A stretch of DNA of 6,642 nucleotides from CAZDRX01 sp964508225 (lineage in GTDB: Bacteria > Patescibacteriota > Gracilibacteria > Peribacterales > Peribacteraceae), in NCBI GenBank assembly GCA_964508225.1, contig CAZDRX010000029.1:1-6642 (forward strand), read 5' to 3'. The position numbers and the translations under genes were made by a program. Shown piece by piece: positions 1 through 5,457 of this stretch. Positions within the stretch are counted from its first letter, which is position 1, and each line of letters starts with the position of its first letter. The notes below the pieces were generated by a model. That model saw only the letters and a list, made by a program, of their open reading frames with translations, ran no database searches and was not told the DNA's origin.

Positions 1-1
1 G

Positions 2-1177
2 GAAGCCCTTCCCGATGCGGCGATCGAGCAGATCGACATCGGCGGACCAACGTTGCTGCGGAGTGCCGCGAAGAACCACGCTTCCGTCACGGTCGTGTGT
101 GATCCGCACGATTACGCGCAGGTCGCCGAGCAGATGCAGGCATCCGGCGACACGACGCACGAGTACAGACATGCACTCGCCGCCAAGGCGTTTCTCCACA
201 CGGCCGCATACGACTCGCTCATCGCCGAATCGATGTCCGGCGGTACCGTGGACGGCATCACGCTCGTGCACGGCCGGAAGCTCCGATACGGCGAGAACCC
301 GCACCAGTGGGGCAAATTCTACGAAATCGACGGCACGCCGGAGCAGTCATGGAAGCAGCTGCAGGGCAAGGAGCTGAGCTACCTGAACCTCCTCGACGGC
401 GACGGCGCATGGCGCATGGTCAGCGAGTTCCCGCATCCGACCACCGTCATGGTGAAGCATGCCAACCCGAGCGGGATTGCGAGCAGCGAGACGATCGAAG
501 ATGCGTTCCAGAAAGCCTACGACACCGACCGTCTCTCCGCCTTCGGCGTCATCATCGCGCTCAACCGTCCGTGCTCGAAAGCCGTCGCGGAAAAAATCAT
601 CGATCAGAAGATCTTCGTCGAAGTGATTCTCGCGCCGGAGTTCGATCCGGCAGCGCTCGATCTCCTCAAGCAGAAGCCGAATATCAGGCTCCTCGCCATG
701 GACGGCACGCGCTTCTCCGAGAACGTCGTGTACCGCTCCGCGTTCGGCGGGATGCTCGCGCAGAATGACGACGTCCGCGAGATCCGCGAGGCCGATCTCA
801 CGTGTGTGACGAAGAAGAAACCGACGAAGGAGCAGATCAGCGATCTCCTCTTCGCGTGGAAGGTGGTGAAGCATGCGAAGTCCAACGCGATCGTCCTCGC
901 GAAGGACGGCGCGACCGTCGGCATCGGCTGCGGTCAGACGAGCCGCGTCGATTCCACGTGGATCGCACTGAAGCGCGCGGGAAAGAATGCGAAAGATTCC
1001 GTCCTCGCGAGCGATGCCTTCTTCCCGTTTCCGGATTCCATCGAGGAAGCTGCGAAGCACGGGATCGTCGCCGTGATCCAGCCCGGAGGTTCGGTGAAGG
1101 ATGCGGATGTGTTCAAGCGAGCAGATGAACTGGGGCTGGTGATGGTGCTGACGGGAGTGAGGGCTTTCCGGCACTAA
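2..1177 (+). CDS. purH: Bifunctional AICAR formyltransferase / IMP cyclohydrolase, 5'-truncated by the window
   Basis: PurH carries out the last two steps of de novo IMP synthesis in the cytoplasm: it formylates AICAR using 10-formyl-tetrahydrofolate, then closes the ring. The reading frame is open from base 2, so the true start lies upstream. About 391 residues remain of a family usually 500-530 long. Lost is most of the N-terminal MGS-like cyclohydrolase domain; its end survives as IGGPTLLRSAAKNH at bases 38-79. The transformylase domain looks intact: RYGENPHQ, the catalytic Lys-His pair in VKHANPSG (codons at 455-460), SAFGVI, SDAFFPFPDSIEEAA, IQPGGSVKD and the C-terminal GVRAFRH. A TTG at base 53 could be mistaken for a start, but the conserved sequence continues before it. 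The gene ends in TAA directly against a terminator. No other purine gene is in the window. Identification rests on motif recognition and is secure. Confidence 0.96.
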   Translation, partial: EALPDAAIEQIDIGGPTLLRSAAKNHASVTVVCDPHDYAQVAEQMQASGDTTHEYRHALAAKAFLHTAAYDSLIAESMSGGTVDGITLVHGRKLRYGENPHQWGKFYEIDGTPEQSWKQLQGKELSYLNLLDGDGAWRMVSEFPHPTTVMVKHANPSGIASSETIEDAFQKAYDTDRLSAFGVIIALNRPCSKAVAEKIIDQKIFVEVILAPEFDPAALDLLKQKPNIRLLAMDGTRFSENVVYRSAFGGMLAQNDDVREIREADLTCVTKKKPTKEQISDLLFAWKVVKHAKSNAIVLAKDGATVGIGCGQTSRVDSTWIALKRAGKNAKDSVLASDAFFPFPDSIEEAAKHGIVAVIQPGGSVKDADVFKRADELGLVMVLTGVRAFRH

Positions 1178-1203
1178 AAAACCTCTCCCGAGGGAGAGGT
1201 TTT
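1178..1203. terminator. Bidirectional rho-independent terminator between purH and the 48-aa gene
   Basis: A perfect 11-bp stem (1178-1188 with 1193-1203) closes on a CGAG tetraloop immediately after the purH stop codon. On the plus strand the U-tract is the four T of the 3' arm. On the minus strand the hairpin is followed by six T, which makes it the stronger terminator for the converging small gene. The two convergent genes probably share it. Confidence 0.9.
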
Positions 1204-1222
1204 GATGGCTATCTGACGCCAA

Positions 1223-1369
1223 TTAGTCGAGCTTCTTGCCGAGGAGAGCTTTCACGCTGTCATCTGTCTGTGTGACGAGGCCTTCCGTCATCGGATCCTC
1301 GATGGACTCAGCACCTTGCGGCATCACCGGCATCTGGTCGGCGTTCTTGACCTCTTCAAATCCTGGCAT
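1223..1369 (-). CDS. Small acidic protein of 48 residues, unrecognised
   Basis: The minus-strand frame runs from ATG at 1369 to TAA at 1223. It reads MPGFEEVKNADQMPVMPQ, then a run rich in Glu, Asp and Thr, and ends ALLGKKLD. Ten residues are acidic and four basic (Lys). There is no cysteine, signal peptide or membrane segment, so it is probably a soluble, partly disordered cytoplasmic protein. Codons favour G/C at third positions as in the neighbours. Support comes from its surroundings: a near-consensus promoter 31 bases upstream and a bidirectional terminator 20 bases past the stop. No Shine-Dalgarno sequence precedes the ATG. The same frame is open for another 19 codons upstream to a TGA but has no start there. 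I recognise no family. The alternative is a small untranslated RNA bounded by the same promoter and terminator. Confidence 0.6.
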   Translation of the reverse strand: MPGFEEVKNADQMPVMPQGAESIEDPMTEGLVTQTDDSVKALLGKKLD

Positions 1370-1399
1370 GGGTGCGTGGGGGAGAAAGTAGATGCCGCG

Positions 1400-1427
1400 A
1401 TTATCGTCCGCCGATCCGAGAAGTCAA
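1400..1427 (-). promoter_or_regulatory. Sigma70-type promoter for the 48-aa gene
   Basis: On the minus strand, TTGACT (1427-1422) and GATAAT (1405-1400) are separated by 16 bases. Each box matches the consensus at five of six positions. Transcription would start near 1393 and give a leader of about 24 bases before the ATG at 1369. It lies in the divergent gap between the small gene and the nuclease gene. Confidence 0.65.
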
Positions 1428-1462
1428 AGAAATCGCCTCGAGATTAAGACGAGAGTAGGATT

Positions 1463-2023
1463 ATGTACATTAAGAAGTTCGGACTCGTCCTCTTCGGCTT
1501 TGCCCTCGGTGTCGCGGTCATGTTCCCATTCGTGCCGGAGATCTCCTTTGAGTCCCACACAGTGGATCGCGATCTGCCTGCAGCTTCGTCTTCTACTGAG
1601 TCAGTGCTCGGCGGCGTGCCGTACATCGTCGTCCATGTCGTGGACGGCGATACGATCGATGTCCAGCTCCCTGGCGGCGGGAAGGAGCGGGTGCGCTTTA
1701 TCGGCATCGATACGCCGGAAACCGTCGATCCGCGGAAGTCCGTCCAATGTTACGGGAAAGAGGCGAGCGCGCGCATGACGGAGCTTCTTTCGGAGAAGAT
1801 GGTGACGCTCACTTCCAAGCCCGATGAGGACAAAGACGAGTACGGACGGCTCCTCCGGTATGTCTTCCTGAACGGACAGGACGTCGGTGCCATGATGCTC
1901 GGCGAGGGATACGCGGAGAGTCTCTGCAAAAAGTTCCCGCACCCGAAGTGCGATCTCTATGAAGAGCTTCAGCAGAAAGCGATCATGATGCATCTCGGAC
2001 GGTGGAGCGCCTGCACGAAATAA
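1463..2023 (+). CDS. Thermonuclease (SNase-like) family protein with N-terminal signal or anchor segment
   Basis: This is a 186-residue member of the staphylococcal nuclease family, which are Ca-dependent phosphodiesterases that cut DNA and RNA. Lys4-Lys5 followed by a hydrophobic stretch (about residues 6-25) forms a signal peptide or membrane anchor with no lipobox cysteine, so the enzyme probably acts outside the membrane. A Ser/Thr-rich linker leads to the OB-fold domain at about 53-184. All the expected active-site residues are visible: VVDGDT (Asp61, Asp63), RFIGIDTPET (Arg78, Asp83, Thr84, Glu86) and DEYGRLLRY (Arg129). These correspond to staphylococcal Asp19, Asp21, Arg35, Asp40, Thr41, Glu43 and Arg87. 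Cysteines 96, 155, 163 and 184 could form disulfides, which fits export. The ATG at 1463 is preceded by GAGAG seven bases upstream. The role could be nucleic-acid scavenging or defence; this is inferred only from family and location. Confidence 0.93.
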   Translation: MYIKKFGLVLFGFALGVAVMFPFVPEISFESHTVDRDLPAASSSTESVLGGVPYIVVHVVDGDTIDVQLPGGGKERVRFIGIDTPETVDPRKSVQCYGKEASARMTELLSEKMVTLTSKPDEDKDEYGRLLRYVFLNGQDVGAMMLGEGYAESLCKKFPHPKCDLYEELQQKAIMMHLGRWSACTK

Positions 2024-2036
2024 TTGCCAAGGCTGC

Positions 2037-2053
2037 GGGGGAAGGGGAGCATG
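2037..2053 (+). promoter_or_regulatory. Purine-rich ribosome binding site and ATG upstream of the 2139-2474 frame
   Basis: The stretch GGGGAAGGGGAGC directly precedes ATG at 2051, giving the strongest Shine-Dalgarno-like sequence in the window. The frame it opens is only ATG TCA GGT TAA. It therefore looks like the original initiation site of the downstream coding frame, separated from it by a +1 shift. Confidence 0.45.
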
Positions 2054-2138
2054 TCAGGTTAATACCTTTCAGCATCTGCCCTTCGCGCTCAGCGTCGAAA
2101 GTCCGGCGGACGATACGGGACACCGTGCTCCCCCTGCC

Positions 2139-2474
2139 GTGCTTGCGCTGCAGAACCGGCTCTTCCGTGAGCAGCAGTGTTCGGTTTCGACCTGCGGATG
2201 GAGTGCGAATTTCACCGTCGCTTCCGAGCAGGATGGCGTGCTCGGGAAGGTCAGGGAGCTTTTGTCGGTTGCTGGTTGCACGGTGACCGTTGAGCGGCAT
2301 TACACGTGGGAACCGCAGGGGAATGTGCATGGAACGTACCGGCACCAAGCGCCATGGGAACGGGGATGGACGCCGGTGGCGGAGACAGCGGATTCTCCGC
2401 AGCAGGAAGAGGTGCAGCTTCCATCTCCTGTAGAGCCTGAGCTGGTGATACTGGAGTGGAGGCCGGCAGCGTAA
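2139..2474 (+). CDS. Unrecognised protein, start unresolved; probably longer N-terminally through a frameshift
   Basis: From GTG at 2139 the frame encodes 111 residues, but it stays open back to 1989 and the upstream translation still looks protein-like (VNTFQHLPFALSVESPADD). There is no ATG, GTG or TTG in that extension, and GTG 2139 has no ribosome binding site. A well-placed ATG at 2051, after the purine-rich GGGGAAGGGGAG, is in another frame and meets TAA at 2060. Skipping one base there would join it to this frame and give about 140 residues. The protein has three cysteines and no membrane segment. The first part looks folded (DGVLGKVRELLSVAGCTVTVERH); the C-terminal part is Pro/Gln/Glu-rich and ends EPELVILEWRPAA. 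Codon usage matches neighbouring genes, and the opposite-strand frame is arginine-rich and shadow-like. No family is recognised. It could be an intact gene with recoding, a decaying gene or an indel error. Confidence 0.5.
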   Translation: MLALQNRLFREQQCSVSTCGWSANFTVASEQDGVLGKVRELLSVAGCTVTVERHYTWEPQGNVHGTYRHQAPWERGWTPVAETADSPQQEEVQLPSPVEPELVILEWRPAA

Positions 2475-2479
2475 TCCTT

Positions 2480-2507
2480 TCCACCTTTGTCCGGCGACAA
2501 AGGTGGA
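2480..2507. repeat. Perfect 12-bp hairpin with CGGC loop after the unrecognised gene
   Basis: The arms TCCACCTTTGTC and GACAAAGGTGGA are perfectly complementary around a four-base loop, starting five bases past the stop at 2474. No T-tract follows on either strand. It is therefore not a textbook terminator, although it could still stall polymerase or protect the mRNA 3' end. Confidence 0.7.
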
Positions 2508-2620
2508 GCCAAAACGCCGCGCCGCCTCGAACCCCCTTTCCAACGCCCCCAATCCTCTCCACGGCGGCGCATTTGGGACGCTTAAAGGCTCATGAGCAGA
2601 GATTGCGCTTCATGTCCGAA

Positions 2621-2638
2621 GCGCGACTGCAGTCGCGC
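2621..2638. repeat. 18-base perfect palindrome
   Basis: GCGCGACTGCAGTCGCGC is a perfect palindrome. Its left half is also the 3' arm of the competing hairpin GCGCTTC/GAAGCGC at 2605-2624, so the two structures are mutually exclusive in RNA. It could also be a site for a dimeric DNA-binding protein. Confidence 0.6.
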
Positions 2639-2668
2639 GAGTTCTGAAGCGCACAAGTTTTCGCAGGT

Positions 2669-2688
2669 TTCTTTGGCGCCCCAAAGAA
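2669..2688. repeat. 8-bp hairpin with CGCC loop upstream of sufB
   Basis: TTCTTTGG and CCAAAGAA pair perfectly around a four-base loop, about 40 bases before the sufB start. The CTTTG/CAAAG core resembles that of the hairpin at 2480-2507. The two may mark the ends of one element. Confidence 0.6.
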
Positions 2689-2736
2689 GTAACAATCGTC
2701 CAGCCGGACGCTACGGTAAGGTAGAATGTGCACTCA

Positions 2737-4137
2737 ATGTCCAAGCCTATCTTCGCCGGCCTGAATCGCTCCGTCTTCGACGATGCAAACCCCTCGCCGT
2801 ACGCTGACGGCCTCAAGAAGGGCGTGGATGAAGAGCTGGTACGTCGTATCAGTAAGGAGAAAAAAGAGCCCAAATGGATGCTCGAGCTGCGGCTTGAGTC
2901 GCTCAGAATTTTCCGTGAGAAGCCGCTCCCGACGTGGGGTGCGGATCTGTCCAAGCTCGATCTCGACAACATCATCTACTACGCCTCCGCCGGAGCGAAG
3001 GAGACCGATGACTGGGGCGAGGTGCCGGAAGATATCCGCAAGGTCTATGACCGGCTCGGCATTCCCGAGGCCGAGCGCAAAATGCTCGCCGGAGTCGGTG
3101 CGCAGTACGAGAGCAACATGGTGTATCACAAGCTCAAGGAGCAGTGGGAGAAGCTCGGCGTGATTTTCTTGGACATGGACGTGGCGCTGCAGGAGCACGA
3201 AGCGATCGTGAAGGAGCACTTCATGAAATGCGTTCCAGCCACCGATCACAAATTCGCCGCATTGCATGGTGCGGTGTGGAGCGGCGGGACATTCCTGTAC
3301 GTGCCGAAGGGCGTGAAGATCAGTGAGCCGCTGCAGGCGTACTTCCGCATGAACGCGAAGAACATGGGGCAGTTCGAACATACGATGATCATCGTGGAGG
3401 CAGGTGCCGACGCGCACTACATCGAGGGCTGCAGTGCGCCCAAATACGGCTCGCAGGGGCTCCACGCGGGCTTGGTGGAGATCTTCGTGAAGGAGGGAGC
3501 GAGGTGCAGGTATTCGTCCGTAGAAAACTGGAGCCGCGATACGTACAACCTGAATACGAAGCGCGCGATCGTGCAGAAGGACGGCACGATGGAGTGGATC
3601 GGCGGCAACATGGGCTCAGGTGTGACGATGCTCTACCCGTGCTCGGTGCTCGTGGGTGAAGGCGCGCGGTGCGATCACATGGCGCTCGCATTCGCGAACA
3701 AGGGTCAGTGGCAGGACACGGGTGCGAAGGTGCTCCACATGGCGCCGCATACCTCGAGCAAGGTCGTGAGCAAGTCGGTGAGCAAGGGCGGCGGCTGTGC
3801 GGTGTACCGCGGGCTGCTCAAGATCGCTCCGCACGCGCACGACTGCACCGCGAACATCGAGTGCGATGCACTCCTCCTCGATGAAGCCAGTCGCACCGAC
3901 ACGATCCCCGACATTCAGGTGCGCAACAACGACGTGACGATCGCGCACGAGGCGACCGTGGGAAAACTCAGCGAGGAAGACATGTTCTATCTCATGAGCC
4001 GCGGCATCGCGGAGGAGGAAGCGAGAGCGATGATCGTGAACGGTTTCATCGAACCGATCGTGCGGCTTCTGCCCCTCGAGTATGCGGTCGAAATGAACAG
4101 ATTGATCGAATTGGAGATGGAGGGGAGTGTGGGCTAA
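2737..4137 (+). CDS. sufB: Fe-S cluster assembly scaffold protein SufB
   Basis: SufB is the scaffold subunit of the SUF system. With SufC (ATPase) and SufD it builds Fe-S clusters in the cytoplasm from sulfur supplied by a cysteine desulfurase. The 466-residue product has the full family length and motif order: GVGAQYES, HGAVWSGGTFLYVPKGV, LQAYFRMN, MGQFEHTMIIVEAGA, EGCSAPKY, CRYSSVENWS, EWIGGNMGS, GEGARCDHMA, QDTGAKVLH, TSSKVVSKSVSKGGG, FYLMSRGIAEEEA and the terminal NRLIELEMEGSVG. Cys376, His404 and Glu405 match E. coli Cys405, His433 and Glu434, with identical spacing. Cys232 in EGCSAP matches the other conserved cysteine. GTG at 2728 is an alternative start that adds three residues; it has AAGG six bases upstream. 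ATG 2737 has only a TAGAAT box (2722-2727) before it. No sufC, sufD, sufS or sufU is adjacent, which is unusual. Confidence is very high. Confidence 0.97.
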   Translation: MSKPIFAGLNRSVFDDANPSPYADGLKKGVDEELVRRISKEKKEPKWMLELRLESLRIFREKPLPTWGADLSKLDLDNIIYYASAGAKETDDWGEVPEDIRKVYDRLGIPEAERKMLAGVGAQYESNMVYHKLKEQWEKLGVIFLDMDVALQEHEAIVKEHFMKCVPATDHKFAALHGAVWSGGTFLYVPKGVKISEPLQAYFRMNAKNMGQFEHTMIIVEAGADAHYIEGCSAPKYGSQGLHAGLVEIFVKEGARCRYSSVENWSRDTYNLNTKRAIVQKDGTMEWIGGNMGSGVTMLYPCSVLVGEGARCDHMALAFANKGQWQDTGAKVLHMAPHTSSKVVSKSVSKGGGCAVYRGLLKIAPHAHDCTANIECDALLLDEASRTDTIPDIQVRNNDVTIAHEATVGKLSEEDMFYLMSRGIAEEEARAMIVNGFIEPIVRLLPLEYAVEMNRLIELEMEGSVG

Positions 4138-4140
4138 AAA

Positions 4141-4168
4141 TTGACGAAATACGAAATAGTGATACATT
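4141..4168 (+). promoter_or_regulatory. Sigma70-type promoter downstream of sufB
   Basis: TTGACG (4141-4146) and TACATT (4163-4168) are 16 bases apart, starting three bases after the sufB stop codon. The -35 box matches at five of six positions and the -10 box at four. Transcription would start near 4175. This would give the following gene its own promoter and a leader of about 100 bases. Confidence 0.55.
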
Positions 4169-4174
4169 CATAGA

Positions 4175-4277
4175 AGTGTTCTTTTGGAACATCGGCTCAT
4201 CCTTGAGGCCGTGGGAAGGCACAGGCTTTCTCACACTCCCTCTTTACCGATGCGAAGACTGAACAGAGGTACGTCGT
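4175..4277 (+). other. Approximately 100-base 5' leader of the 178-aa gene
   Basis: Between the predicted transcription start and ATG 4278 lie two small hairpins. One is TGTTC/GAACA (4177-4181 with 4187-4191); the other is CTCA/TGAG (4196-4199 with 4204-4207). AGAGG at 4265-4269 serves as the ribosome binding site, eight bases before the ATG. I recognise no known riboswitch. The leader may simply be an ordinary UTR. Confidence 0.35.
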
Positions 4278-4814
4278 ATGACACCGCTCATTTTTGGACC
4301 ACAGACCACGTCAAACATTCTGGGACTCTCCGTGATTGCCGACATCAGGCGGCCGATCGAGGTTGCCTCGGATCTTCCGCTCGCCATCTACTATGGCGGC
4401 TGGACGCTCAGGCAGCTCGAAAAAAGCCCGGGCGCCAGGAAGGTGCTTCAGGCAGGAGGTTTCAATACCACGGACTTTTCCGTCGAGAGCGGTTACTACG
4501 CTCTGCGTCTGGTGACGCCATCACCCGGACCCACATGGGACGATCAGCTTGTCTGTCCGCCGAACGGCGACGGATGGATCTCGTGTCCTATCAATATTGC
4601 GGCCATTGCCATGGTGCTCGTACTCCTCCATACCGCGACGTCGCTCCTTGGCGATGCGCTGTACGGTTCGTGTGCCGAGCAGCTCCAGAGAGGGCACCAC
4701 ATCGCGCTTACCGTCGCAGACGGAATCGTGGTTGTCACGAACACTGCACGTGCCGGATGGGACGGGAACACATTTCCGACTCTCCGGCGTATCGAAGCAA
4801 AGAAATTGGGATGA
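4278..4814 (+). CDS. Unrecognised 178-residue protein
   Basis: The frame starts at an ATG with AGAGG eight bases upstream and ends at TGA. I do not recognise a family. The N-terminal half (about 1-82) mixes strands and helices and contains LAIYYGGWTLRQLEKS and GGFNTTDFSVESGYYALRL. A central C-x9-C pair (Cys93, Cys103) brackets PPNGDGWIS. A hydrophobic stretch follows (about 104-124, INIAAIAMVLVLLHTA), either a buried helix or one weak membrane segment. Cys132 comes next, then a strand-rich part (HIALTVADGIVVVTNTARAGWDG) and a basic tail. There is no N-terminal signal peptide. A promoter before it and a terminator after it indicate a single-gene transcript. Codon usage resembles the neighbours, so recent transfer is not obvious. 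The coding call is strong; the function is unknown. Confidence 0.8.
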   Translation: MTPLIFGPQTTSNILGLSVIADIRRPIEVASDLPLAIYYGGWTLRQLEKSPGARKVLQAGGFNTTDFSVESGYYALRLVTPSPGPTWDDQLVCPPNGDGWISCPINIAAIAMVLVLLHTATSLLGDALYGSCAEQLQRGHHIALTVADGIVVVTNTARAGWDGNTFPTLRRIEAKKLG

Positions 4815-4838
4815 GCCTCTGAGATTTCTCAGAATCCG

Positions 4839-4870
4839 ACCGGCCTGCGTTTACGCAGGTCGGTTCTTTT
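4839..4870 (+). terminator. Rho-independent terminator after the 178-aa gene
   Basis: An 11-bp stem (4839-4849 with 4854-4864, including one G-T wobble) closes on loop TTTA and is followed by TCTTTT. It lies 24 bases past the stop at 4814. A smaller hairpin, TCTGAG/CTCAGA (4818-4823 with 4828-4833), precedes it. The minus-strand gene ending at 4885 converges on it but would gain no clear U-tract. Confidence 0.88.
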
Positions 4871-4884
4871 GTGCGGGATCGCAC

Positions 4885-5370
4885 TCATGCAGCTACGCAC
4901 GCTGCCTCGATCGCTTCTTTCATGTAGATCCCCGCGCCATCGGGGTGATCGATACGGGAATCATCCAGTTCCGTGAAGGCCATGTCCGCTGCAAGCCTGG
5001 TCTGTGCTTCAGGCGTCAGCTTTGCCAGCCCTGCCTCAATCTCGTCCGCCATTTCCGGCGATGAAAAGAGAATGGCTTTGTCCGTGATGTACCCCGGGCT
5101 GCACCGGACTCTAAATCCGCGGTCATGCGGGACGCGCTCGAGGGTCACGGTGATCGGTTCGCGTCCTTTCGGGGCGGCGCTCATCGTCATCTTCCATGAC
5201 GGAGAGATGATGGCCTCCTTCGGTGCTTCCTGCCCGCGTGAGCCGAAAAGCGTGCCGAGCTTTCTCGCCGCGGAAGCGTAGAGGTTCCATATCCGTGATC
5301 CAGAAGCATCGTTCCTGCGAAGGTCACGAGGGGAGTTCGGAAGAGATTCGTGTGGGTGTAATTCTTTCAT
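4885..5370 (-). CDS. Unrecognised 161-residue protein, probably translated from a leaderless mRNA
   Basis: The frame begins at ATG 5370 and ends at 4885. It has no signal peptide or membrane segment and one internal cysteine near residue 90. Residues 1-70 are polar and basic with little predicted order. Residues 71-103 look strand-forming (ITVTLERV, FRVRCSPGYI, KAILFSS). Residues 104-135 look helical (MADEIEAGLAKLTPEAQTRLAADMAF), and an Ala-rich end follows. This suggests a small alpha/beta domain. The start is supported by a TATAAT box ending six bases before the ATG, with no Shine-Dalgarno sequence between. Transcription would then begin at or next to the start codon. No family is recognised. 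Codon usage in the body matches the genome, while the promoter is markedly A+T-rich. Confidence 0.78.
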   Translation of the reverse strand: MKELHPHESLPNSPRDLRRNDASGSRIWNLYASAARKLGTLFGSRGQEAPKEAIISPSWKMTMSAAPKGREPITVTLERVPHDRGFRVRCSPGYITDKAILFSSPEMADEIEAGLAKLTPEAQTRLAADMAFTELDDSRIDHPDGAGIYMKEAIEAACVAA

Positions 5371-5376
5371 AGTATT

Positions 5377-5405
5377 ATTATAACATATTTATATATTTCT
5401 AACAA
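5377..5405 (-). promoter_or_regulatory. Near-consensus promoter of the 161-aa gene, leaderless geometry
   Basis: On the minus strand, TTGTTA (5405-5400) and a perfect TATAAT (5382-5377) are separated by 17 bases. The -10 box ends six bases before the ATG at 5370, which places the transcription start on the start codon. The boxes sit in an A+T-rich island (about 5366-5410) that stands out from the G+C-rich surroundings. Confidence 0.8.
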
Positions 5406-5438
5406 TTACCATGTTCTGCGTTTCAGGAGGGTACTTCT

Positions 5439-5457
5439 CTGATGCTTTAGGCATCAG
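5439..5457 (-). repeat. Hairpin with the stop codon of the Gly/Pro-rich gene in its loop
   Basis: CTGATGC (5439-5445) and GCATCAG (5451-5457) pair perfectly around a five-base loop. The loop contains the TAA stop (5449-5447) of the minus-strand gene. No T-tract follows on that strand, so it is a weak terminator at best. It may help set the mRNA 3' end. Confidence 0.5.

Larger units (their letters stand above)
2480..2690. repeat. Palindrome-rich non-coding segment between the unrecognised gene and sufB
   Basis: Several inverted repeats are packed into about 210 bases. They are a 12-bp hairpin at 2480-2507, an 8-bp long-range pairing (2519-2526 with 2563-2570), a 7-bp hairpin (2605-2611 with 2618-2624), an 18-base palindrome at 2621-2638 and an 8-bp hairpin at 2669-2688. 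No plausible coding frame crosses it. The density of structure suggests an intergenic repeat element bounded by the two CTTTG/CAAAG hairpins, or a structured RNA. A copy count in the genome would decide. Confidence 0.5.

Noticed and set aside
347..1222. Long minus-strand frame opposite purH (291 codons)
   Set aside because: It is the antisense of a clearly conserved purH. Its Arg/Asp/His-rich composition is typical of a shadow frame.
2002..2286. Plus-strand frame starting at GTG 2002 (MERLHEIIAKAAGEGEH...)
   Set aside because: The first 20 or so residues look plausible, but the rest turns into Ser/Arg-rich shadow sequence. It overlaps the nuclease end and has no ribosome binding site. It could only be the true N-terminus if a -1 shift joined it to the 2139-2474 frame.
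2480..2507. Hairpin as a rho-independent terminator
   Set aside because: The stem is strong but no T-tract follows on either strand, so I list it as an inverted repeat only.
1983..2552. 189-codon minus-strand frame across the unrecognised gene
   Set aside because: It overlaps the end of the nuclease gene and the hairpin at 2480-2507, and is strongly Arg-rich. The plus-strand frame has better coding character.
2480..2690. CRISPR array or insertion sequence in the palindrome-rich gap
   Set aside because: There are no regularly spaced direct repeats, no transposase frame and no clear target duplication.
2734..3465. Minus-strand frames inside sufB, here and at 3616-4167
   Set aside because: They are antisense to conserved SufB motifs, rich in His, Arg and Val as expected for the complement of G+C-biased codons. 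No promoter or ribosome binding site was seen.
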